Assembly: GCA_002179805.1 (NCBI GenBank)
Contig: NAVB01001878.1
Location: 1-11,849, forward strand
Direction of reading: 5' to 3'
DNA length: 11,849 nucleotides
Source: Acanthamoeba lenticulata
Taxonomy: Eukaryota; Discosea; Longamoebia; Acanthamoebidae
Shown: one piece after another, positions 1 through 6,671 of the stretch
Numbering within the stretch: the first letter of the stretch is position 1
Layout of the letters: each line of letters opens with the position of its first letter
The notes under the pieces: generated by a model
The model's input: the letters and a program-made list of their open reading frames with translations, nothing else
The model's database searches: none
What the model was told of the DNA's origin: nothing
Translations under genes and position numbers: made by a program

Positions 1-288
1 AATTATCAAGGATATCCCCGGCGACGGCGAACCTCAGGTGCCTTAGGAACTGGCCGAGGGGAAAAAGAGAGAACATCACCAGGCAAGGGGAGTCGCGATC
101 TGCCACGGTTGATTCTCAACGGCGGTGTTTCGCCGGCAACCGCGAATTGAGCGCGTTCACCCGGTCGTGTCAGAGCGCAAGGAGACTTGCACGATCACCT
201 CGAGCAGCAGATAAAAGGAAGTCCGAGCGGTACGAAGAGCACTCACCAAAAACAAACCAGCTTACACAAGCGTCTTGTACTCTACACC
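1..288. other. 5' flanking region of the first gene
   Basis: No gene can be supported here. Positions 2-46 in frame 2 read IIKDIPGDGEPQVP followed by TAG with G/C-rich third positions, so they could be the last codons of an upstream gene cut by the window edge. That is too short to claim. The rest looks like promoter and 5' UTR for the gene starting at 289. Confidence 0.3.
210..218 (+). promoter_or_regulatory. TATA-like box (GATAAAAGG)
   Basis: GATAAAAGG lies about 75 nt before the ATG at 289 and matches the TATAAAAG type of core promoter. Transcription would then start near 240, giving a 5' UTR of about 50 nt. This is inferred from position and sequence only. Confidence 0.4.
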
Positions 289-816
289 ATGAAGGCCATC
301 CTCGCCCTCTTCGCCCTCTTCTTCGTGATCAACGCCGCGCAGGCCGCCCTGTTCTTCTGCCAGGACAGCCAGTACGACCCGGCCCAGCCGGCCTTCTCCA
401 ACGTGCTCAAGTTCTACCAGGAGCGCGCCACCTACAAGGAGTTCCGCGACTACTTCGCCCAGATTACCGCCAACGTCGACCTCGGCAACACCACCGTCGA
501 GGCCGGCATCATCGCCCAGCTCAACGCCAAGCTCGCCGCCAAGGGCATCGACAACACCGTCCAGTCCTTCACCATCATCCGCTCCAACGGTGACATCACC
601 ATGGACACCCAGCTCGGCGTCAACCCCGTCATCGACAACCACGGCGGCCGCTACTCGCTCGGCAAGCCCATGCTCTGCCGCGACTTTGAGACCCTCGTGT
701 TCGACTACACCTACGTGACCCGCACGGGCCTCCAGTACCGCTTCTGGGCCCAGGCCGTTCAGACCTCCGTGCAGAAGCAGTGGTTCTCCTTCCGCTGGAA
801 CATCCCCGTCCAGTAA
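289..816 (+). CDS. small secreted protein, unknown family (175 aa)
   Basis: Single-exon gene. The ATG at 289 is preferred over an in-frame ATG at 187 because it opens directly into a signal peptide: residues 1-19 are a hydrophobic stretch ending in AQA, a classical signal-peptidase site, so the mature protein starts at ALFFCQDS. There is no further membrane segment, so it is probably secreted or lumenal. The mature part of about 156 residues has two cysteines (in FFCQDS and PMLCRDF) that could form a disulfide, alternating hydrophobic strands, and motifs such as NGDITMDTQ and VIDNHGGRYS that weakly recall Cache/PAS-like sensor folds; that comparison is a guess. Codons are almost all G/C-ending, suggesting strong expression. 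AATAAA follows 17 nt after the stop. The stop TAA also lies inside a perfect donor-like GTAAGT. The function is not recognised. Confidence 0.8.
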   Translation: MKAILALFALFFVINAAQAALFFCQDSQYDPAQPAFSNVLKFYQERATYKEFRDYFAQITANVDLGNTTVEAGIIAQLNAKLAAKGIDNTVQSFTIIRSNGDITMDTQLGVNPVIDNHGGRYSLGKPMLCRDFETLVFDYTYVTRTGLQYRFWAQAVQTSVQKQWFSFRWNIPVQ

Positions 817-832
817 GTGTCAACTGTGAAGA

Positions 833-838
833 AATAAA
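833..838 (+). terminator. polyadenylation signal AATAAA
   Basis: A canonical AATAAA sits 17 nt after the TAA stop of the secreted-protein gene, implying a very short 3' UTR. It supports ending that gene at 816 rather than splicing onward. Confidence 0.5.
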
Positions 839-1205
839 ACAGGATCTTTACAAGAAGACGTCGTCGTGTCGCTGTTGTTCATCACCACCATCATGCCAAG
901 AGCAATGGCGAGGAGAAGAAGAGGTCGCAAGACGTCGCGGCGGTCGACGAGCCATCCGCCGACGGCGAGCCGCCCACGCCGTCGCCCTACTGCGAGGTCC
1001 GGTGGGGCAAGGCCACGCAGCGAACCTCCGCGCAGAAGCTCGCCGCCCGGCCCGCGTGGTTCCATTTTGAGTTGGGCGACCTGCTGGCCGACTCGAGGTG
1101 GCTGTCTTTGACGCCGCCGTCGGGGCGAAGCACAACAAGTCCGACAAGGCTGGTGGCGCCAACAGGTTTTGAACAAAACGTGATGTGCAAGCGCCCTGTA
1201 GAAGG
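838..1205 (+). pseudogene. C2-domain remnant with apparent frameshift
   Basis: Frame 1 is open from 838 to the donor at 1206 but has no ATG near its start. It reads a Lys/Glu/Pro-rich stretch, then SPYCEVRWGKATQRTSAQK and PAWFHFELGDLLAD, which match the DPYxEVRxG...QRT...PxWxxxFxF strands of a Ca2+/phospholipid-binding C2 domain. At about 1092 the C2 homology jumps to frame 0 and continues as LEVAVFDAAVGAKHNK (the LEVxVxD strand), ending at TGA 1170-1172. One missing C near 1091-1092 would explain the jump. The first C2 strand is unconvincing. Frame 1 continues past the jump with non-C2 sequence and can splice in phase 1 (intron 1206-1284) into the exon at 1285, so a chimeric transcript is possible. 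It may be a decayed gene or a sequencing error. Confidence 0.5.
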
Positions 1206-1284
1206 TAGGCCTCCCTCCTGTCGTTGTTGTTTTGACAAGTCATGATATGTTAATTTTTTCATGCTGACGTCTTTTCGGGTCACA

Positions 1285-1791
1285 GCAACCCCACCAATGC
1301 AGCAACGTGCTCCTAGTCTAACCGTGGCTTCCCCGCATGCACGCGTCTCTGCTGCTACCAACCACATAATGGAGATGAGCCAAGAGATGTTGAGCCATGC
1401 GCCATATGGAGAACGAGTTGACAAGTTGGTGGATGAACCGCTTGCGGCTCATGAAGCGTCGTTCAGCGAGATGCCTTTGGCGCACGCAGGTGACCTGACG
1501 CCACTCATGAAGGTGCCCCACTGGGTCGTAACCCTCTTCTTGTTGTCTGACGCTCATTGAGGGACACACCAGCTTGCCTGCACCAAAGACCAGGAAGAGA
1601 TCGACAGAGCTTGGAGCTTGATGCTCACTGAGGTTAATGATGTTCGAGTGCTAGCCGAGGCCTTCCTGGTCAACGCTCGCCAGGTTCTCGGTCTCGGCCT
1701 CAATGCTGGACAGCTGTCAGAACAGGCTTGGACGTTCCTTCTGTTGGACGATGCTGGAAAGGAGAGGAAGAAGACGCGAGGTGTTTTGTAG
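1285..1791 (+). CDS. unknown two-exon protein, possible 3' part of the C2 remnant gene
   Basis: Exons 1285-1512 and 1573-1791 join at a phase-0 GT-AG intron of 60 nt (1513-1572) that contains an in-frame stop, so splicing is needed to read on. If it stands alone, the first in-frame ATG after the acceptor is at 1297. An upstream in-frame ATG at 1261 would instead lie in the putative intron 1206-1284. The product is mostly helical and hydrophilic; the second exon encodes an amphipathic stretch (EEIDRAWSLMLTEVNDVRVL) and ends in a basic tail, KERKKTRGVL. No motif is recognised. Codon use is far less G/C-biased than in the flanking conserved genes, which suggests weak constraint, recent origin or foreign source. 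No AATAAA follows the stop. Confidence 0.4.
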
Positions 1792-1808
1792 AAGAACAAG
1801 TACAGAGT

Positions 1809-2279
1809 TTATTGTGAATGACGCGTATTCATGGGGGATGTCAGAAGTTGGCTTCTGACATCCTTAAGATGCTGGTTGCGGCGTAGCGGTGGCGTTGCAG
1901 GGTGACGGAGGGCACGAGAGTGTGAATCCGATGAATGTGGATTCACCGGAGAAGAAGAGAAAAGGAGGAGGAATGCAGAATTTCTAATACCTTCTACATG
2001 GCTCGTCCTGGCAGTATCCTTGCGCTCTTTCTCTTCTGGCACTCCTCCTTCTTCTTGGGAATAAGAAATGAGGCAACAATGTTCCGCCAGCGACCGGGCG
2101 TGGGCCGAACGGCCCTGGAAGGCCTGGCGGCCCAGGTAGCCGTCCTTGTCCTCGAGCCAGAGGCACAGATCAAAGTCGGGCGGGACGCGCTCGCGCGTCT
2201 CAAAGTAGCGCGCAAAGGCCAGGAGGACCCACACGATCAACGAGTCCCAAAGAGGGTTTCTGCGGCCAGACGCAGTCAC
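1809..2279 (-). CDS. orphan minus-strand coding stretch, unknown
   Basis: The convincing part is about 2065-2255, read on the minus strand, where almost every codon ends in G or C, as in the real genes here. It reads PLWDSLIVWVLLAFARYFE, then ERVPPDFDLCLWLEDKDGYL and GRQAFQGRSAHARSLAE. A possible acceptor (GGCCGCAG, near 2262-2269) precedes it, so it may be an internal exon. Downstream of CCLIS the frame becomes low-complexity and is probably intron or UTR; the open frame ends at TAA 1809-1811 inside a minus-strand AATAAA (1808-1813). No starting exon is visible. The family is not recognised. The exact ends are uncertain, and it may be a fragment of a lost gene. Confidence 0.35.
   Translation of the reverse strand: MTASGRRNPLWDSLIVWVLLAFARYFETRERVPPDFDLCLWLEDKDGYLGRQAFQGRSAHARSLAEHCCLISYSQEEGGVPEEKERKDTARTSHVEGIRNSAFLLLFSSSPVNPHSSDSHSRALRHPATPPLRRNQHLKDVRSQLLTSPMNTRHSQ
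1836..1863. repeat. perfect 12-bp inverted repeat (hairpin)
   Basis: GGATGTCAGAAG at 1836-1847 and its exact reverse complement at 1852-1863 are separated by TTGG. RNA from either strand could form a 12-bp stem with a 4-nt loop. It lies between the stop of the plus-strand gene (1791) and the minus-strand coding stretch, near a minus-strand AATAAA, so a 3'-end role is possible; it could also be a small mobile-element scar. Confidence 0.75.
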
Positions 2280-2342
2280 TGGTCTCTTCGCCCGCTATCT
2301 GCCAAAAGAGGAGAGTGGCGCTGGCTGCAAGCTGGCCAATGT

Positions 2343-2726
2343 ACACTGCTTGCCGACATCATCGAGTTTGGGCGGCTTGCACGTATGTCATTCGAGGAGG
2401 TGACACAGGGGGCACAGCTACCGGCTGAACAAGAAATGTACGATTCCCTTCCACCACCGAATCAGCATCTTTCCCTGTTTACCGAGTAGACCAAAAACAA
2501 ACAAACAAACAGGGGGCAGTTGTCTCCCGCGTGGTGGGAGTTCATCACTCAGTTGATGTGCATCGACGCGGAGCGCCGGCTTGATGCTGCATCTGCTTGC
2601 CGTCTGTTCTCTCGGTCTGGCATCAACGTTGAACGCAGCCACAAGGCTTTTTGCAGCCTGGACCGGTCTGGTCCAAAACAGAAGTGTACAGGATTGCAGC
2701 CTTTTGCTTTTGGAATGAAAAAGTGA
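2343..2726 (+). pseudogene. protein-kinase C-lobe fragment
   Basis: Two segments in the same frame join through a GT-AG intron at 2438-2512 (75 nt, phase 2), which removes a TAG at 2487-2489. The first, LLADIIEFGRLARMSFEEVTQG, resembles the DxxxFG helix of kinase subdomain IX. The second, SPAWWEFITQLMCIDAERRL followed by DAASACRLF, resembles subdomain XI with its invariant Arg (usual pattern dLIxxmLxxdPxxRxtaxxxL). No glycine loop, VAIK lysine, HRD or DFG motif is found upstream; that space is occupied by the antisense coding stretch at about 2065-2255. The open frame ends at TGA 2724-2726, 61 nt from the converging helicase stop. I read it as a truncated kinase remnant, though the homology is by eye and weak in its first half. 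Confidence 0.4.
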
Positions 2727-2787
2727 ACGACCACCGAGGCCAGTGGGCAGGCGTGCGTTGGTGGTTGGGAAATCTTTGTTGGCGGTA

Positions 2788-4668
2788 TCAAGAAGACGTC
2801 GGGTTGTTGATAACCGCCTTGAGGGCGCGCCGCTTGTGGGGAAGCTGGTACTTGAGCGGGGTGGGCTTGAATTGAATCGTGATCTGTGTGTTCTGCGCTT
2901 CCGCCTTCCGGATGGTTTCCACCATGGCCTCGTCTTCCTCCGCGTAGAAGCACGTCACTGCATGCACGTGCGGCACACGTCAACAACAGAACTTCTCGTC
3001 TACGCTCCCGCGTCTGTCGGGTTGTACGTCGTACCTTCGCCGCTGCGCCCGCCGCGGCCTGTGCGGCCCACCCGGTGGATGTGATCCACGAGGCTCTGGG
3101 CAAAGTGGAACTGCACCACATGGGCCACGCCCACAAAGTCGATCCCGCGCGAGGCCAGGTTGGTGGACACCATCACGTCGACCCGTCCGGCCAGAAAGTC
3201 GCGCAGGTTGCGCTCGGCCTCAGGCTGCGGCATTTCCCGGTGGAAGGGCACGCAGCTAGCGAGGCCGTGTCGCTGCAGCTCGTAGTGAAGCTCATCGACG
3301 GCCATCGTCGAATTGACAAAGATGAGCGTCGACTTTGGCCGCTCGCCCGCCGCCGCTTCTTCTGCTGTGCTTTCGGCATCAACAGCAGCGACATCGCCGA
3401 TCTCAGCTTCAGCTTCAAATTCTTTGGCTTCAGCTTCGGACTCGGCTTCGTTGTCGGCGTCGGAGAGGACGGGGACGGGAAGACGGCTCTTGGTGCGGAG
3501 CAAGTCGAGCAGGAGGCGCACGCGGGCGTCGGGCTCCTCGGGCGCCGGCACAAAGGCGAGCTGCACGTTGGGCAGGCTCCGGTGAAAGTGCGGTGTGTAG
3601 ACCTGCCGCACGTGCTGGAAGTGCTTCTGGAGGTAGATCGTCAGCGACCGGCTCTTGTCCTGCAGCGGGATCGTGGCCGCCACAAACACAAACTGCACGC
3701 GCTTGCGCCGAAGCTCGCCGCCACCGCCACCTTCGTCGTTCTTGACGGCCTTGCGCTCCCGGCGTGTCTCGCGCTTGAAAAAGTCGAGGATCTGCGCCGT
3801 CTGCTCGTGGTAGACGGGCGAGAGCATGAGGTCGGCTTCGTCTACGACGATGTGGCGCACCCACGGCAGCATATCGTCATGCAGGCACTTGGCCAGCGGG
3901 CCCGGCGTCGCCAGCAGCACGTCTGGCCGCCGATGCGGCAGCTCGTTCCCGCAAGCTTTGACGGAGAGGCCGGGCGGGATGAGCTTCTGGCACACGGCGA
4001 GGACCTGCTCGCACAACTCCTTGTTGGGCAGGAGGACGATGGCGGACGGATACTTCTTTGTCGCCTCGGCCCTGGGCGGAGGCTGCTGGGCGAGGGAGTG
4101 AAGGACAGGCAGGAGGTAGGCCAGGGTCTTGCCGCTGCCGGTCTCAGCGCCTAGTACGACGTCGCCGCCCGCCAGGACCGCCGGAATCGCCTGCATGCAG
4201 CGTAGAATCGTCAATCATCAATCGGCGAGTTTGTAGCGCAGATGAAGATGAACGCACGAGGTTTTGGATAGGGCTGGGTTGGTGGATGTCAAAGTGGCGA
4301 CACAGGTCGTCCACCACCTTGGGCCGCAGCCCGAGCTGAGCAAAGGAGCCGACTTGGTTGGTGGCGGCTGCGGACTCTAGCTGCCCCGATGTGTTGCTAA
4401 CGCTGTCGGGTTGGCTGGCTGTGGTGTGGCTCCATCGCCACCAAGAAGGAGCACCAAGACGAAAGAAGGGGTGGAGCGAAGGAAGAAGAGGTGCTGCACG
4501 CAGGTGCAAGAGAGTGTGTTTGCGTGGACCTGTTGTTGGCCGCAACAAGGAAGGCAAATATGGCCTGACCATACTTCGACAAAAAGTTGCGGCACCATGA
4601 GGAGAAACGGTGTTCGTGGCACGCACAGCTGCCGCAGCAGCAGGCGTCCTCCAACAGCTGGCCCTCAT
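2788..4668 (-). CDS. DEAD-box RNA helicase, probably mitochondrial (578 aa)
   Basis: Exons on the minus strand: 4668-4258, 4190-3035, 2957-2788; introns of 67 nt (phase 0) and 77 nt (phase 1). The product is an ATP-dependent RNA helicase. It shows a Q-motif ending PSPIQ (Gln about 135), motif I AETGSGKT (152-159), Ia as LLPNKEL, Ib as ATPGP, DEAD (254-257), motif III as AAT instead of SAT, LIFVNS, motif V STNLASRGID and motif VI HRVGRTGR. The AAT, the VVQFHFAQSLVDHIHRVGRT stretch and the C-terminus resemble plant RH22/RH39 and animal DDX28, which act in organelle ribosome assembly. Residues 1-85 are Arg/Ser/Ala-rich with no acidic residues, consistent with a mitochondrial presequence. An acidic Glu/Ala insert precedes LIFVNS. 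The start at 4668 is preferred; an in-frame ATG at 4791 would add a Phe-rich stretch through the promoter repeats. It is divergent from the gene at 4834. Confidence 0.9.
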
Positions 4669-4833
4669 CTTGTGGCTAAAACGAAATATGTGGCAATGGG
4701 AAAAGGGTGAAGAAAACACAAAATAAAAAATGTTGGCGTGACAAAGGAAAAGGGTGAAGAAAACACAGAACGAGAAGTGCAAGTTTCGCAACCAGCAGCT
4801 GGTGCAACGTGGCGACTACATAGCTGGGCCAAG
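4669..4833. promoter_or_regulatory. divergent promoter region
   Basis: These 165 bp separate the start codons of two oppositely oriented genes (helicase left, Frag1/DRAM protein right), so both core promoters and 5' UTRs must fit here. It contains an A-rich core (near 4721-4731) and two copies of a 22-bp repeat. No convincing TATA box is seen for the right-hand gene. Confidence 0.6.
4699..4767. repeat. two perfect 22-bp direct repeats in the divergent promoter
   Basis: The 22-mer beginning GGAAAAGGGTGAAG and ending AAAACACA occurs at 4699-4720 and again, identical, at 4746-4767, a period of 47 bp. The copies lie between the two divergent genes and could be binding sites or a recent local duplication. 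Confidence 0.85.
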
Positions 4834-6197
4834 ATGAAGGCGCATGTCTTTGCTCGAGCTGGTAGGCGGTTTGCCGAGGTGTAGAAGCTTCTGTCTTCTC
4901 ATCTGTGTGTATCTTTGTTGTGGCAGCGTTCACTCTGGCAATAGTCGGCATCGCCACGTCATGGACTCTCACCATGGCCCTCGGCCACAACAAAGCTGGG
5001 GAGCTGCCCTACATTAGCCAGACCGGTACTTCAACCTCTTGTATTTATTAAAATAAAAGTTGTTTTTAACGGTTTTTTTCAGGCATACACGCGCCCGAGC
5101 GCTACGTGTTCACCTTCACGTTGAGCAGCGCGGCAGTGCTCTTTGCGTTGTCAGCCTACGTTCTGTTCCGCTACTTGCAGGATCGCTTCCAGGACGTGGC
5201 CGACTTTTACTACGGTTTCATTCACGATGACCGCGATGGAGGCCACAACCACAGCGACAGGGACAGCCAAACTCACGACGGGAAGGACGGCCGCTACAGC
5301 CGCGAGCGCATCATCATCTTTGGCACCGAGCGCTTTATGCTTGTTCATCTGCCCCGCGTCAACTACGTCGCGTTGGGCATGTCGCTGCTGGCCTGCGCCG
5401 CGCTGCTGTTCCTGGCCGTGGTTGACTTGGGCGAGGCCGTCCTCGCGCACGGCCTCGCGTCGGCCCTCTTTTTTGCGTTGGGCCTTCTTCAGGGCCTGCT
5501 CCTCACGTCCCTTGCCTACGCGCTTCGTCGCGTGCAGTCTGTGCGCACGCGTCGCGATAACTGGCAGTTTTATCTCAAGGTCTGTTGGTTTCATGCGAGT
5601 TGTTGCTTTTCCCGGTTGGCTTCTACACCACCATCTCACACCTCGTCCCTGTAATTGGCATGTAGGTTGCCACGCTTTTTCTGTGCTTGTTCTGCACCTT
5701 CCCTTTGGCCGCGCTCGAGGGGCTCGTCATCGGCCTTGCCAAGCTGCCGCACGGGTGCCTTGCCCTTGCGCGCAATGGCCATCAAGGCTACATACACCAA
5801 CCTGTTTTTTTTTTTTTTTTCACACGTGTGCAGGGAGTCGGACATGAGGAATGTGGGCGCCATCAACCAGTACTTGCTCACGCTGTCTCTCGTGCTTCAT
5901 TTCCTGTGCTACTCGGCCGAACTGGGCAGCGTGGACGTCGCCTTCCACCTCAAGTTCAACGCCGTCGACCGAGTTATTGTGCTGGGCGGAGGCAGCGCAT
6001 CGGCGCTCTCCCATCGCGCGCTCGACACCTCGTTCTTTGATGACGACGACGAAGAAGAAGAAGAAGGCGGGTATGAAGTGCAAGGCAGGAACGGCGACGA
6101 GGAGCAGGGAATTCGATTCGTCAACAAGAAGGCTTTCAGCCTTAACACGGAGATGCAAGAGATCATCCCGACCGAGGTGCTCGATCTCAAGGCGTGA
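4834..6197 (+). CDS. Frag1/DRAM/Sfk1-family membrane protein (358 aa)
   Basis: Exons 4834-4861, 4927-5025, 5083-5579, 5666-5754, 5834-6197; introns of 65, 57, 86 and 79 nt with phases 1, 1, 0 and 2 all in register. The tiny 28-nt first exon is chosen because it joins in phase 1 to the first membrane span (MKAHVFARA then AFTLAIVGIATSW). Six membrane spans are visible: near residue 10; after HAPERYVFTF; at NYVALGMSLLACAALLFLA; at LASALFFALGLLQGLLLTSL; at VATLFLCLFCTFPLAALEG; and at INQYLLTLSLVLHFLCYSAE. PYISQTG (37-43), followed by PERYVF, matches the family signature PYISDTG...PE. Relatives include the autophagy modulator DRAM, PGAP2 and yeast Sfk1, at lysosomal, Golgi or plasma membranes; the subfamily cannot be told here. 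The loop after span 2 is rich in Asp and His, and the C-terminal tail has a DDDDEEEEEGG run. Confidence 0.85.
5052..5057 (+). terminator. AATAAA within intron 2 of the Frag1/DRAM gene
   Basis: An exact AATAAA lies in the middle of the 57-nt intron 5026-5082, followed by a GT/T-rich stretch. Used as a poly(A) site, it would truncate the product after the first membrane span. It may simply be A/T-rich intron sequence. Confidence 0.3.
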
Positions 6198-6671
6198 GTC
6201 CTTCACCCAATCAGTACCTGCAGAGCTCGTGGCGTCGTCTTTCCTGTATGATAAGAGCCCAACAGCCAAGAAGCTCTTTTTTATCATTTAAATTATCAAA
6301 TTTTTAAACAAATGGAGAATTGGGCGATTTTTCCGCCAGTTAGTGGTTCCATAGAAGACTCCCCCATCGCACTGCGCGATTGGGTCGGGTTCTGGCCGTT
6401 GAGCTTGCATCGGAGCGGCGCTTCACGCGAAGTATCCCCTCTTTCTCTCCATCATCTCTTTTTCACGTACGCTTCGCGCAGCGAGCCTAAAACGGCGAAT
6501 CAAGTGCGTATTCTTGACTTGCTCGTCGGGCAGAATAGTGCTAGACCGACCACCCTCTCGGCTTCATTCAGCTTTTCCAACACCACCACAACTTCCACGC
6601 GTAAAGCCGCGTGCCTCGACTCTGTACAACTCAACAGCCCCACGCTCGGGAAGAAGCATTCATAAACAAGA
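6198..6671. other. intergenic region, 3' UTR and 5' UTR
   Basis: These 474 bp separate two same-strand genes. The first 110 are A/T-rich and include a possible hairpin (6248-6287), but no AATAAA. An open frame from ATG 6312 to TAA 6665 (117 codons, Ser/Thr-rich, no recognisable motif) ends 6 nt before the next start codon and in the same frame; it looks like 5' UTR rather than a gene. No tRNA box B or other RNA gene was seen. Confidence 0.45.
6248..6287 (+). other. possible 3' UTR hairpin
   Basis: ATGATAAGAGC (6248-6258) can pair with GCTC (6273-6276) and TTATCAT (6281-6287), leaving a four-T bulge and a 14-nt loop. It lies about 50 nt after the Frag1/DRAM stop and might take part in 3'-end formation, but it is imperfect and could be chance. 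Confidence 0.3.

Noticed and set aside
1..150. Open frame at the left edge (frame 1)
   Set aside because: It is a mixed Arg/Gly/Ser sequence with no motif and poor codon bias; frame 2 ending at 46 looks slightly more gene-like, but neither is supportable.
2886..4154. 422-codon open frame on the plus strand
   Set aside because: It is exactly antisense to the helicase exon; the minus strand carries all DEAD-box motifs, and the plus frame reads as low-complexity His/Arg/Gly sequence.
4669..4791. Longer helicase N-terminus starting at 4791
   Set aside because: The added residues are a Phe/Ser/His-rich translation of the duplicated promoter repeats; the ATG at 4668 gives a typical mitochondrial presequence.
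5806..5821. T16 run as a terminator or mobile-element tail
   Set aside because: It lies just upstream of the acceptor of intron 5755-5833 and serves as a polypyrimidine tract.
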